NCBI GenBank assembly: GCA_963769605.1
Contig: CAVYML010000009.1
Span: 868,001-932,000 of the forward strand
Source: Fen-1254 sp963769605
Lineage (GTDB): Bacteria; Bacteroidota; Ignavibacteria; UBA10030
Length of the DNA stretch: 64,000 nt
Direction of reading: 5' to 3'
The notes under the pieces were generated by a model. That model was not told the DNA's origin. It did no database searches and was given only the letters and a program-made list of their open reading frames with translations. Shown here one piece after another: positions 16,523 through 25,588 of this stretch (position 1 is the stretch's first letter; every line of letters begins with the position of its first letter). Made by a program: the position numbers and the translations under genes.

Positions 16523-17137
16523 TTATTCCTCTTGATGATTTCCCCGGTGATTTCCCCAATGCGAAAGCAGAATTTCAAGAAGATGTTCTTTCATAGCATT
16601 GATCGGGAACAATTCAGGTGCGGCGATATAGTTTGCCTCAACACCATCGAAAAAGACAGCAAGCAGGTAGCAATCAAGATCCGGTTCTTTCGATCCCAGT
16701 TGAACAAGCAATTTGCGCATTCTCTTAAGATAGAGTTCGAGGTACTGTTTACACTTTCTTTGTAAGATTTTCCGCCAGCCGTCGTCAAGATTTAACCGTA
16801 ATGAGAGCTGTATAACTAACGGTTCCTTTTTCAATAATTCCATCCATGAATCGATAAAAGAAAGAAATTGTTCTTTGGGAGGTCTTGCATCGTTGGTCTC
16901 ATTGAGTTTGGGTAATAACTGATAGATTTTATCATCAATGATCGATAGCAATAAATCCTGCTTCGTTGGAAAGTGCGAGAATATGAGACCTTTGGAGACT
17001 TTGGCTTTCATTGCAATCTCATCTGTGGTCGTTGCTGAAAAGCCTTTTTTTGCGAACAATTCCAGCGCTGCAGAAAGAATGGCGCTGCGGCTTTGTGCTT
17101 TCTTTTGCTTGGACGACTCTTTTGATCGAGGGGACAT
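16523..17137 (-). CDS. TetR-family transcriptional regulator
   Basis: The 204-residue protein has an N-terminal TetR helix-turn-helix at about residues 17-63 (ILSAALELFAKKGFSATTTD, then KVSKGLIFSHFPTKQDLL). A helical ligand-binding C-terminal domain follows. Ribosome site GAGG lies before the ATG. It is the first gene of the run that continues with the outer-membrane protein, ABC ATPase, permeases and LolA-like protein, so it most likely represses this operon and itself. A perfect palindrome 23 bases upstream of the start (17160-17173) is the likely operator. Ligand unknown. Confidence 0.9.
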   Translation of the reverse strand: MSPRSKESSKQKKAQSRSAILSAALELFAKKGFSATTTDEIAMKAKVSKGLIFSHFPTKQDLLLSIIDDKIYQLLPKLNETNDARPPKEQFLSFIDSWMELLKKEPLVIQLSLRLNLDDGWRKILQRKCKQYLELYLKRMRKLLVQLGSKEPDLDCYLLAVFFDGVEANYIAAPELFPINAMKEHLLEILLSHWGNHRGNHQEE

Positions 17138-17159
17138 AATTGCCTCTATATTTTATGAC

Positions 17160-17173
17160 TGACTACTTAGTCA
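17160..17173. promoter_or_regulatory. TetR operator candidate
   Basis: TGACTACTTAGTCA is a perfect 6-bp inverted repeat with two central bases, immediately upstream of the TetR start. On the minus strand it overlaps a TTGACT promoter-like hexamer. TetR proteins commonly bind TGAC/GTCA-type palindromes of this kind in autoregulation. Confidence 0.6.
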
Positions 17174-17264
17174 ATATAAATAAACAACAAAAGGAAGTCA
17201 ATTCTTTTTTCTGCAATTGCTTGCTGTATTTTGAAAAGTCTTGTTTTTGAGGCCAATCGCTGTT

Positions 17265-17323
17265 GTAGCCGCAACAGCTTGTCCCGAGAATATTGTTAAA
17301 AATTATCGGGAGGTCGTCGCGGA
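17265..17323. repeat. REP-like palindromic repeat, copy B
   Basis: TGTAGCCGCAACAGCTTGTC then CCGA pairs across a loop with TCGGGA and GTCGCGG. The first arm is the reverse complement, with one or two changes, of the end of the repeat at 42599-42647, so this is the same family in the opposite orientation. It lies in the gap between the TetR operator and the HAD gene. Confidence 0.6.
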
Positions 17324-17383
17324 TGTTTTTCGACGTCATCCCGTACGGACAACGTCATCTGCGGTTTAAAAAAATACCGCTTC

Positions 17384-18025
17384 TCATACTTGCGCTAATT
17401 CTGCCGGAAGTTCCCAAATAGTTTTCAAAACCTTATATGCTTTTAGGAATTTTCCCGACTGTGTTAATTTGTTGGGAACGATAATGCATTTCAATCCAGC
17501 AGCCGCTGCCGATGTCAATCCTCTTTCGGAGTCTTCTACGGCAATACATTCTTCTTTTTTAAATCCGGTCTTCCTCATTGCTGCTACGTACGGCTCGGGA
17601 TCGGGTTTGAATTTACTGTAATCTTCGCAGGCAAGAGTAAAAGCGAAATATTTCACCAGGCCGGTACGACGGTGCACAAACTCAAAGTGTTCCCGATGCG
17701 AACTTGTAACGACTCCCATGAGATACCTGCCGTACAAAATATTCAGGACATCCTCCACACCGTCTATAACTTTTGCCTGCGAATCGAGCAATTCGAGATA
17801 TCGTTCATCCCGTTGAATGCGCAATCCGGCAATGTCCGCTGGAGTCAGTCCTTTTGCTTCGGCAAGATGCCAGGCGCCTCTTCCTTGAATTAAAAGCAGT
17901 TCGATATACATCTTTTCAGTCAGAGTTATTCCTGCAGTCGCAAGCACTTCCTGCGTTGCAAGAAAATAGAGTACCTCTGTGTCCACAAGAACACCGTCGT
18001 TATCCCAAAGAATCGCCTTGATCAT
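17384..18025 (-). CDS. HAD-superfamily hydrolase (beta-phosphoglucomutase-like)
   Basis: The 213-residue protein has HAD motif I DNDGVLVDTE (residues 8-17; the DxD pair is present). A helical cap (20-85) is followed by motif II GVVTSSHREHF, motif III Lys in SKFKPDPEPY, and motif IV VEDSERGLTSAAAAGL. This is the subfamily I pattern of sugar-phosphate phosphatases and beta-phosphoglucomutases. The substrate cannot be read from the sequence. Nothing beside it forms a clear operon. Confidence 0.88.
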   Translation of the reverse strand: MIKAILWDNDGVLVDTEVLYFLATQEVLATAGITLTEKMYIELLLIQGRGAWHLAEAKGLTPADIAGLRIQRDERYLELLDSQAKVIDGVEDVLNILYGRYLMGVVTSSHREHFEFVHRRTGLVKYFAFTLACEDYSKFKPDPEPYVAAMRKTGFKKEECIAVEDSERGLTSAAAAGLKCIIVPNKLTQSGKFLKAYKVLKTIWELPAELAQV

Positions 18026-18073
18026 GAGTCTTTGATAGTGTTCAAGTCATCTGCTTCATTCAAATCCTGGAAC

Positions 18074-19579
18074 TCATTTCAAAAGAATCAGCTTTTTCGT
18101 TTGTATAAAAGATCCGGCCTCTAAGCGGTAGAAATAAATTCCGCTGCTCAAGCTTGCTGCATTCCATTGACGTGTGTAATTACCCGCCGCCAATTCCTCT
18201 GATGCCAGTAATGCCACTTCTCTTCCCAGCATGTCATATATTTTCAGTGTCACAAAAGATCGCGATGGAAGCGCAAATGCGATGGTTGTCGATGGGTTAA
18301 AAGGATTCGGATAATTCTGACTGAGAGCATACGATTTCGGCAATTCCGTTCCCGGGTCGACCTTCGTTCCGACATCGCCAATACCCGAGACTTTTACAGT
18401 ATCGGGAAAGATATGTGCATTGCTCAAGATTGTTATCCATGCCGAATCCGTTCCTAAAGCCAAAGGCGAAAATCGCAGTGTATCTATGGATGATTGTCCG
18501 GGTGCAATATTGAAAACCTCTCTCTTGGGGATAAATATCGAATCCGATGAAACGATGCTGCTTATCTTGAGCGTATCGGTTCCGGTATTGGTAATCATTA
18601 CGGTTGTATCTTTGTATTGTCCTATTCCTACCTTACCAAAGGATATTGTTTTTGCATTGAATTGTACAACCGGAACTCCAAAGCAATAACCGGAAACATA
18701 GATCGTATCGGGCGAAGTCGGGCTGCTGCTTGTTATAATCAATGCAGCGGCTTGTGTTCCGATACTTGTCGGAGCAAAATGAAGTGTATCGGTGAATGCT
18801 GCACCAACCGGTATGCTTTTTACAGTTGTCCGGCTTACAAATGCACTGTTCGACGAGCTGATGCTGCTGATCTTTAACGTGTCATTGCCGATATTGTTAA
18901 TGGTTACGGTCGTATCTTTGGACTGCCCAATCAGAACTTTACCGTAATTAATGTTATTGCCGCTTAATTGAGTGACACCGGTAATAAATCCATTCCCGTA
19001 AACTTGCACCGTATCGGGTGATGAAGGAGAATTGCTGTAGACTAAAATCGTTGCAGCGGCATCGCCGACTGCAGACGGTGTAAAGCGCAGAGTATCTCTG
19101 GATTTTTGACCTGGTGCAACGACTATCGGGCCGGGTCGAACGGAAAAAACGGAATTGCTGGATGTAATATTGCTTATCCGGAGTGTGTCGCCGCCCTCGT
19201 TTTTGATTGTTATGGTGGTTTCTTTGTATTTGTTGAGCATGACTTTCCAAAAAGAAAGCGCGGTGGAGCTCAAGACAACATTGGGCTGTGTAGAAACCGC
19301 GCCGCTATTTTTCATGCGAAGAATTGCACCGCCCGATCCCACAATCGTTCCATTGTTAGCGTCTGTGAAGCAAACACCGGAGAGACTAGCATCAATTGCG
19401 TTTGATTGTTCCGTCCAACTTGCTCCTCCGTTGGTAGTCTGTAGAATTATAGTGGCGGGCCCTAAGTACATAGGTCTTCCTCCTACTAAAATTGTTTCAG
19501 ACTGCCTGTATCCGATAATCGTCCCTGTGTTAGCACCGGTGAAGGAGACGTCGTACATCAGAAGTACATATTGCTCCAA
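18074..19579 (-). CDS. Large T9SS cargo, C-terminal part (ASH-like domains and sorting signal); frameshifted from 19530-21218
   Basis: This frame continues the gene upstream after a single-base frameshift near 19570-19590. It holds the last two YCF48-type repeats (YDVSFTGANTGTIIG and LSGVCFTDANNGTIVG). Three ASH/HYDIN-like beta domains follow (each with SFGKVxIGQxKDTTVxIxN and SSPTSPDTI), then the T9SS sorting domain: ALSQNYPNPFNPSTTIAFAL, VTLKIYDMLGREV, SGIYFYRLEAG. The apparent ATG at 19579 is internal. If the two parts are joined, the protein is about 1050 residues, exported and surface-attached. Such proteins are common in FCB genomes, with no known enzymatic role. Confidence 0.82.
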   Translation of the reverse strand: MEQYVLLMYDVSFTGANTGTIIGYRQSETILVGGRPMYLGPATIILQTTNGGASWTEQSNAIDASLSGVCFTDANNGTIVGSGGAILRMKNSGAVSTQPNVVLSSTALSFWKVMLNKYKETTITIKNEGGDTLRISNITSSNSVFSVRPGPIVVAPGQKSRDTLRFTPSAVGDAAATILVYSNSPSSPDTVQVYGNGFITGVTQLSGNNINYGKVLIGQSKDTTVTINNIGNDTLKISSISSSNSAFVSRTTVKSIPVGAAFTDTLHFAPTSIGTQAAALIITSSSPTSPDTIYVSGYCFGVPVVQFNAKTISFGKVGIGQYKDTTVMITNTGTDTLKISSIVSSDSIFIPKREVFNIAPGQSSIDTLRFSPLALGTDSAWITILSNAHIFPDTVKVSGIGDVGTKVDPGTELPKSYALSQNYPNPFNPSTTIAFALPSRSFVTLKIYDMLGREVALLASEELAAGNYTRQWNAASLSSGIYFYRLEAGSFIQTKKLILLK

Positions 19580-21218
19580 TTGACTGGCTTGTCCAATTTA
19601 TACCGCCATCAATAGTATGAAGAATTATGCCGTTCGTGGCGCCCCATCCTACTGCCCATCCTGTATTGGCATCTGTAAAGCAGACTCTGTAGAGATAATT
19701 CACTACTCCGATTGACTGTGTAGTCCAGTTTGTACCGCCATCAGTAGTGCGAAGAATTATTCCATCACCCACTGCCCATCCTGTATTTGCATCAATGAAG
19801 CAGACACTATAGAGCCAAGATCCTGCTGGAAATGGCGAACCCATCCAAGTCTCGCCGCCATCTGTGGTGCGAAGAATTACGTGGTTACCTCCTACCACAG
19901 TTCCTGTATTGACATCCGTAAAAGATACACCATAGAGATCATTCGACGTTGCATATTGCCTCGTCCAATTTGTACCGCCATCAGTTGTGCGAATAATTGT
20001 TCCATATTGTCCTACCGCTGTACCTGTATTGGCATCTGTGAAACATACATTATAGAGAGAATATATGGCCGGATTTGGCTGGCTCGTCCAATTGACACCG
20101 CCATTAGTAGTGTGAAGAACTGTACCGTTCGGATAACTACCTCCTACCGCAGTTCCTGTGTTGGCGTCGGTGAATGAGACGCTGCTCAAACCGTTCATCG
20201 TACCAATTGACTGACTTGTCCAACTTGTACCGCCATTGGTGGTGCGAAGAATGATCCCGCTTCCTCCTACTGCCGTTCCAGTGTTGGCATCGGTGAATGA
20301 AACACCATGGAGCGGCAGTGTCGTTCCGCTCGACTGCCTTGTCCAGTTTGCACCGCCATCGGTAGTACGAAGAATTGTACCGCCATCTCCTACCACGGTT
20401 CCTGTATTGGTATCCGTAAAACAGACGCTATAGAGATAAGATCCCGTTCCGCTTGTCTGGCTTGTCCAGGTGATGCCGCCATCTGTCGTGCGAAAAATCG
20501 TGCCGAGATACGAATTTCCTACTACTGTTTCTCCCACAGCCGTTCCTGTCTTGGTATCGGTTAAGCAGATACTGTAAATGTGTATACTCCCAGGTCTTCC
20601 GCTTTGCATCTGGTTTATCCAACTCGTCCAATTGAGACCGCCATCGGTGGTACATAGAATAATACCATTCCCTAGACTATCACTTCCAGATATACATCCT
20701 TTGTCGGCATCGGTAAAGCTGACACTCGAAAGATACGGCGCAGTTCCGTTTAATTGACTCGTCCAATTTGTCCCTCCATTGGTGGTGCGAAGAATTACAT
20801 TAGTACCAACTGCCGTACCTGTGTTGGCATCGGTGAAGTGCACACCTAAGAGACTGTTCGTCGTTCCGCTTGATTGGCTTGTCCACGTCGCACCGCCATT
20901 CGTGGTGCGAAGAATCGTGCCGCTGTCTCCCACAGCCGTTCCCGTATTGGCATCCGTGAATAAGACGCTTTGAAGATTATTCCTCGTTCCGCTTGTTTGA
21001 ATCGCCCAGTTTGCGCCGCCATCGGTTGTGCGAACAATTGAACCGCAATATCCCACTGCCGTTCCAGTGTTGGCATCGGTGCATGAAACACTAAGGAGTG
21101 CATTCCCTTGAGGCAGCGGATTTTGCCAGATCCAGCTCGATTGAGCGTAAGAAAGATGTCCGACTATGATGGACAGCAGTAACGGCAAACCTAATCGAAG
21201 CAATAACGATTTTTTCAT
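19530..21218 (-). CDS. Large T9SS cargo, N-terminal part (YCF48-type repeats); frameshifted
   Basis: The signal peptide MKKSLLLRLGLPLLLSIIVG supports a start at 21218 rather than the upstream ATG at 21251. Twelve repeats of about 40-47 residues follow, each with the core FTDANTGTAVG, then TILRTTDGGxNWTSQ. This is the BNR/YCF48 (photosystem assembly factor-like) propeller repeat. The frame ends in an out-of-register tail (TSDVRRLLHRC) exactly where the next repeat (DVSFTGANTG) continues in another frame at 18074-19579. This is a frameshift by mutation, sequencing error or, less likely, programmed slippage. The repeats should form one or two beta-propellers outside the cell. Confidence 0.82.
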   Translation of the reverse strand: MKKSLLLRLGLPLLLSIIVGHLSYAQSSWIWQNPLPQGNALLSVSCTDANTGTAVGYCGSIVRTTDGGANWAIQTSGTRNNLQSVLFTDANTGTAVGDSGTILRTTNGGATWTSQSSGTTNSLLGVHFTDANTGTAVGTNVILRTTNGGTNWTSQLNGTAPYLSSVSFTDADKGCISGSDSLGNGIILCTTDGGLNWTSWINQMQSGRPGSIHIYSICLTDTKTGTAVGETVVGNSYLGTIFRTTDGGITWTSQTSGTGSYLYSVCFTDTNTGTVVGDGGTILRTTDGGANWTRQSSGTTLPLHGVSFTDANTGTAVGGSGIILRTTNGGTSWTSQSIGTMNGLSSVSFTDANTGTAVGGSYPNGTVLHTTNGGVNWTSQPNPAIYSLYNVCFTDANTGTAVGQYGTIIRTTDGGTNWTRQYATSNDLYGVSFTDVNTGTVVGGNHVILRTTDGGETWMGSPFPAGSWLYSVCFIDANTGWAVGDGIILRTTDGGTNWTTQSIGVVNYLYRVCFTDANTGWAVGWGATNGIILHTIDGGINWTSQSIGAICTSDVRRLLHRC

Positions 21219-21251
21219 AAATGATTCTTTCTGAGGAAGGGGTAATTTCAT

Positions 21252-21600
21252 TTTGCTGCATTAACGTCTTACGATTATGGCGCATGAACACACCCATTTA
21301 ATTGCTGCCGGTTCCCAGCCAAACTATTAATTTAATTGGCTGCACACCCACCTTGCGCAATAACTGATGAGTACAATGAATTTGCATTCATCATGCTAAT
21401 TCTGTTTGAGAAAAATTAGGTTCCCAATCACTAAGACAACCCCCCAGCAATCGCATCTCTCGGACCAATCAGCGGTACACATAAAATTACTCAGTTTTAT
21501 ATGCAATCGCAAGAAAAATACGATGCAGCAATTCCCTTCGCATAGAACAAATTCGGGCGAAGAATCGTATATTATGCAATAGATAGGGAAGGAAGATCGT
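21252..21600. other. Intergenic region between divergent genes
   Basis: 349 bases separate the large minus-strand cargo gene from the plus-strand phosphatase gene, so promoters for both should lie here. I see no gene, tRNA or strong hairpin. A ribosome site (AAGGAAG) precedes the phosphatase ATG. Confidence 0.5.
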
Positions 21601-22704
21601 ATGCCGAATCATGCATCAAATAACAACGACCCGCGTCTCTGGGACGCTCTTCAACAGGATCTTCACCGTGGCGGGTTCTTGAATTCTTTGAAACGCGATT
21701 TCAGAGAGATCAAAGAGTTTTATATCTCGTCCGAAAAAAAAGAACAACTCCAAAATATGTCGCCAGTCAAACGTGGATTCTGGCTGACCGTATGGATATT
21801 AAAAAGTCTCATTCTGAAGCTTGCGCCGGCACGGCGACTTGTTTTTGTTGTCGCTTTGTTTTTGTTTTTTTGGGGCGACAATTTCAATATTAAAGATGAT
21901 CACCTTTCCGTTTCAACTAATTTTTCATTTTCGGCAGTGCTTTTTGTACTGGTCATTCTTCTAGAACTTAAAGATAAGCTGCTTGCACGCGATGAATTGG
22001 AAGCGGGCCGAAAAGTGCAGCAAGCGTTGATGCCGCAGCAGTCGCCTATGATCGAGGGCTGGCAGGTGTTTCTTTTCACACGTCCCGCCAATGATGTAGG
22101 AGGCGATCTGGTTGATCATCTTGCTTTGAGCGAACAACAACATATCGTTTCCATTGCGGATGTTTCGGGCAAGGGCTTGCAGGCAGCATTACTGACGACA
22201 AAATTGCAGGCCACTATTCGGGCATTGGCATCCGATGAGGGATCTCTGGAATCTCTCTTCGGCAATATCAACCGGATATTTCATCGCGACCGCGTTCCCT
22301 CTTCTTTCGCATCGCTTCTTTCCGCCCGCATCGATGTCAAGTCGGACATCGTACGCTATGTAAATGCCGGCCATCTACCTCCTATCCTCCTGCATTCTAA
22401 AAGCTGCCGTGAACTTTTAAAAGGTCAGCCGGCGCTCGGACTTATGATGACAACGCAGTATCAGGAGGCTTCCTGTTCGTTGGAAAATGGCGATGTGTTT
22501 ATTGCCTATTCTGACGGAGTGACAGAGGCACGCGATGAAGCAGGACGGTTTTTCGGAACCGAACGGTTTTTGCAAGGCCTGCCGCAGCTTCAAACTTTTC
22601 CTGCCGACCAAATCGGTGAACATATTATCCGCTCGATCGACTGGTTCGTCGGTGCGGCGCCGACAAGTGACGATCTTTCATTGATTGTTATAAAGAAAAT
22701 ATGA
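21601..22704 (+). CDS. PP2C-type serine phosphatase with membrane anchor (RsbU/SpoIIE-like)
   Basis: The 367-residue protein has an N-terminal cytoplasmic stretch and then two hydrophobic segments (about 80-98 and 107-121). The SpoIIE/PP2C catalytic domain covers 135-367: VQQALMPQQSP, PANDVGGDLVDHL (metal-binding Asp), SIADVSGKGLQAAL, YVNAGHLPPIL, FIAYSDGVTEARDE, and TSDDLSLIVIKK at the end. Such enzymes dephosphorylate anti-anti-sigma (STAS) proteins in partner-switching stress pathways, or act on other response proteins. No STAS or anti-sigma gene is adjacent. The gene is likely co-transcribed with the small exported protein that follows 34 bases downstream. Confidence 0.9.
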   Translation: MPNHASNNNDPRLWDALQQDLHRGGFLNSLKRDFREIKEFYISSEKKEQLQNMSPVKRGFWLTVWILKSLILKLAPARRLVFVVALFLFFWGDNFNIKDDHLSVSTNFSFSAVLFVLVILLELKDKLLARDELEAGRKVQQALMPQQSPMIEGWQVFLFTRPANDVGGDLVDHLALSEQQHIVSIADVSGKGLQAALLTTKLQATIRALASDEGSLESLFGNINRIFHRDRVPSSFASLLSARIDVKSDIVRYVNAGHLPPILLHSKSCRELLKGQPALGLMMTTQYQEASCSLENGDVFIAYSDGVTEARDEAGRFFGTERFLQGLPQLQTFPADQIGEHIIRSIDWFVGAAPTSDDLSLIVIKKI

Positions 22705-22738
22705 TCGTATCTTAGCAATTATTTTTTGAGGAGTCCAT

Positions 22739-23350
22739 ATGCGAACATTCCTTTTAATTTTTATTTCTCTCGTGTGCCTTCTGTCGGCAAGCTATGCACA
22801 GCCTGCCGATGCGTCCGTGATCATTAACCAGAGTACGCTGAATGGTTTTTTGGGGGCCATCGGTCCCATCAGCGGCAAAGGCCAATATAATGTCATCGGA
22901 ATGCAGGGGCAGTACACATGGACGCTCCGCAATGCCCGTATCGAATTGCGTCCGAATCAGGCAAGATTCATTGCGGACGCAGATATCCACGCAGGTCCGA
23001 TTTCATATAGTTCGGGAGCGTCAGGCAATGTCGAGGTACTCTATCATCCGGAGTCGAACAGAATTTCAGTTAAAGTTCTGCAGGCAATTTTTGAAGTGTA
23101 TTTTAAAATTTTCGGAAAGAAGATCCATATCACAGATATCGATGCGGCAAAGTTCTATAAACCGGAATTCGAATTCGCAGGCCCGCAGCCGATTCAGGCT
23201 AGTGTCGACGTTGCACTGCCGGACAGCACCAAGAAAACGATTTTTATTAAACCATACGGCCAGAACCTCGTTATCGAACAGGAACGAATCGTCGTGGCTT
23301 CAAAGCTGAGGTTCTCTGATCATCCGATAGAAGAACAGAAAAATCAATAA
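22739..23350 (+). CDS. Exported protein of unknown function
   Basis: The 203-residue protein has a good ribosome site (GAGGAG) and signal peptide MRTFLLIFISLVCLLSASYA. The mature part is beta-rich (YTWTLRNARIELRPNQARFI, EVLYHPESNRISVKV, IHITDIDAAKFYKPEFEFA) with no cysteine pairs or catalytic motif. It resembles LEA14/DUF1439-like periplasmic lipid-binding folds in strand pattern only. It follows the SpoIIE-type phosphatase by 34 bases. Function unknown. Confidence 0.75.
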   Translation: MRTFLLIFISLVCLLSASYAQPADASVIINQSTLNGFLGAIGPISGKGQYNVIGMQGQYTWTLRNARIELRPNQARFIADADIHAGPISYSSGASGNVEVLYHPESNRISVKVLQAIFEVYFKIFGKKIHITDIDAAKFYKPEFEFAGPQPIQASVDVALPDSTKKTIFIKPYGQNLVIEQERIVVASKLRFSDHPIEEQKNQ

Positions 23351-23458
23351 TTTCACAGAGGGAACGGTATCGTTCCGGTTGTATGATGGCTGCTTTTAAT
23401 ATACCGCATTGTTTCGGTCTGAAGAGCACAGTTCTGTGTACGCTTTGTGCGTAGTGCT

Positions 23459-24409
23459 TTAAATTACCTTCCCGGCAATCCCTCGTAATACGGTCTCCGT
23501 CATTTTTTGAACGATCGCTTCTATAACATTATCCGGAACACCGTCCGTAAATTTGGACTGCGACCGCATATCGCACATATCGTTGACATAGTCGACAGCA
23601 GCGATACGTGAATTTTCCATAAACGCAATTTCGGTCGAAAAAAAATCCAGCCCGCATATACCCTGAATCGTTTGCGTCATACTGCGCAGCGGGCAGAGTG
23701 AAAACGACTGTTCTTCATCCGGTGTGACCGCAGTATAGACATGCGTCCGATCATCCCACCAGCATGGAATAATTTCCCCGAAAGCATAAAAGACACGAAA
23801 CCATGCGCGCCTGCTGCCGAACTCGACGGGAACGATTGTCTCCTGAAGTAAATATTTGTCATTCTTATTCAATTGGCGGGCATCGAGCACTTCTTTGAGT
23901 GTTTCGGCTCCCATCACAACGCCGACACCCCCTCCCGTCGTATTCGCGGGTTTAATGATAAAAGGCCTGCCGAGCATTGCCAGTTCCGATAACGTTAATT
24001 CGACTTCTTTTTGATGATTGAAGGGGGAGATAATAATCGTGTATGGAACATGAAGTCCATGCGATAAAAATTCCAGGTGCATGGTGGCCTTATCTGCAGC
24101 ACGCAGCATTTTATCCGGCGGATTAATCGGACGAACGCCGGATCCTTCCGATTTCGACCGCCGAAGCGCTTCCCGCGCAATCGGCAGGAAGCTCTCGTTC
24201 TCATCCGATGCCCGGTCAAAATAATAACGGAAGGAAATTTTTTCCTGAAGGTATAATTCGGTGATACCCTGAACGTTCTGTGGTATTATCTGCAAAATCC
24301 TCAGGTTCCGGTTGCGGGCAGAAGACTCAATCGAACGAACAAAATCTGCATCATATTCCCATGTCCATGCAACGCCAATATCGTAATATTCCGCCGGTTC
24401 TGTGCTCAT
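23459..24409 (-). CDS. ATP-grasp family ligase
   Basis: The protein has 316 residues. An N-terminal domain (1-100) is followed by a region with ADKATMHLEFLSHGLHVPYT, then the ATP-grasp core: GRPFIIKPANTTGGGVGVVM (ATP-binding Lys and Gly-rich loop), YLLQETIVPVEF, WFRVFYAFG, and the metal-site region TEIAFMENSRIAAVDYVND. This points to a carboxylate-amine/thiol ligase of the RimK/D-Ala-D-Ala ligase type or a related peptide ligase. It stands alone, so the substrate is unknown. Confidence 0.78.
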   Translation of the reverse strand: MSTEPAEYYDIGVAWTWEYDADFVRSIESSARNRNLRILQIIPQNVQGITELYLQEKISFRYYFDRASDENESFLPIAREALRRSKSEGSGVRPINPPDKMLRAADKATMHLEFLSHGLHVPYTIIISPFNHQKEVELTLSELAMLGRPFIIKPANTTGGGVGVVMGAETLKEVLDARQLNKNDKYLLQETIVPVEFGSRRAWFRVFYAFGEIIPCWWDDRTHVYTAVTPDEEQSFSLCPLRSMTQTIQGICGLDFFSTEIAFMENSRIAAVDYVNDMCDMRSQSKFTDGVPDNVIEAIVQKMTETVLRGIAGKVI

Positions 24410-24595
24410 ATAAGTATCGGTAAGATACCGGCTTTCAATATCGTATGCAATGGAATATTTTCAGGCCGGTAAAACACCCCTGTTTACAAAAATACAAGAG
24501 GATTTTTTTGCTGTTGACTGTGATCGGTTCCTTTTGCATTTTTAAAGAATACAATCTCTTGAGTCCGGAATATTAAACACATTGAAGGTGAAAGT

Positions 24596-25042
24596 ATGGA
24601 TCACAAAGAAACCGCAGTGCAATATTTTCAATCGGGTTTTAATTGTGCACAATCGGTATTTGCCGCTTATGCAGCCGAACTTGGAATGCAGAAAGATCAA
24701 GCCCTGAAAATTTCTACCGGCTTCGGCGGCGGCATGGGGCGGCTCCAAAAAACATGCGGCGCTGTTACGGGTTCGTTCATGGTGCTCGGTTCAAAATACG
24801 GAAAAGACAGCGAGGGAGACGACAACGCCCGCGATAAAACATACAAACTGGTCCGAATTTTTGCAGACCGGTTTACCGCACAGCACGGCACTCTTGAATG
24901 CAGCAAGCTCATGGGCTGCGATCTCAACACGCCGGAGGGACAACTCTATTCGCGCGAACATAACCTTCATGCAAACGTTTGTACACAGTGCATCAAGACC
25001 GCGACTGTTCTTCTTGACGAACTGCTGAAATCCGCCGAATGA
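24596..25042 (+). CDS. C_GCAxxG_C_C family protein
   Basis: The 148-residue protein shows the full family signature. It has an N-terminal FNCAQSVFAAY, a glycine-rich GFGGGMGRLQKTCGAVTGSF segment (GCAxxG-like), then CSKLMGCDL, and a last CTQC. It is a small redox-type or metal-binding protein with several conserved cysteines, widespread in anaerobes and FCB bacteria, whose function is not established. A ribosome site (GAAGGTG) precedes the ATG. It stands alone between divergent and convergent neighbours. Confidence 0.88.
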   Translation: MDHKETAVQYFQSGFNCAQSVFAAYAAELGMQKDQALKISTGFGGGMGRLQKTCGAVTGSFMVLGSKYGKDSEGDDNARDKTYKLVRIFADRFTAQHGTLECSKLMGCDLNTPEGQLYSREHNLHANVCTQCIKTATVLLDELLKSAE

Positions 25043-25177
25043 CCGCTGCATAGTTTTTTGATCTGCATGATGAATCCAATCGGCAGAAGGATCCTCTTAC
25101 AATCTGATTATATTTTTTAACAGGCCGGTGTTCGCAGGTATAATTCGGCACCCATGCCCGGTAGAATTCATCATACT

Positions 25178-25588
25178 CTAAAGAACCCGCATTTTTCTTT
25201 TCATGCCGAAATAGAGCAGCCAGAGACCAAGTCCGATTGCCGCATAGACAGCCGCTTCTGCCGGCCTATCCGCAATCAGGATAAAATTCTGTTTGCCCGA
25301 ATGATAGAACGAAAACGGAGCGAGCGAGAAAAATATTGCAAAACCGAGAATGGTCGATCGTATCTTGATGAGCCGGCGTGTGAACCTCAACGCTTTTACT
25401 TCATTTTCCGCTTTCAAGCGCGGAAGCGATTTATCTGCAAACGGGCTTTCATATTGCTTCCGCGATTGCCGTGCAAATTCCGGATGATCCTGAAAATATT
25501 CCTCAACAATATGCTTCGTATCGATGCTGCATTCGCCGGAAAAATATGCCGGCATTAAATCATTGATAATGTTTTCGGTGATGTTCAT
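25178..25588 (-). CDS. Probable anti-sigma factor (membrane protein)
   Basis: The 136-residue protein has an N-terminal helical segment (IINDLMPAYFSGECSIDTKH) that resembles the anti-sigma/zf-HC2 region of such regulators but lacks the His-x3-Cys-x2-Cys zinc site. Two transmembrane helices (about 80-97 and 110-127) follow. Its start overlaps the sigma-factor stop (ATGA, 25585-25588), which is the usual sigma/anti-sigma arrangement. It should hold the ECF factor at the membrane until a signal arrives. The assignment is mainly from context. Confidence 0.7.
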   Translation of the reverse strand: MNITENIINDLMPAYFSGECSIDTKHIVEEYFQDHPEFARQSRKQYESPFADKSLPRLKAENEVKALRFTRRLIKIRSTILGFAIFFSLAPFSFYHSGKQNFILIADRPAEAAVYAAIGLGLWLLYFGMKRKMRVL

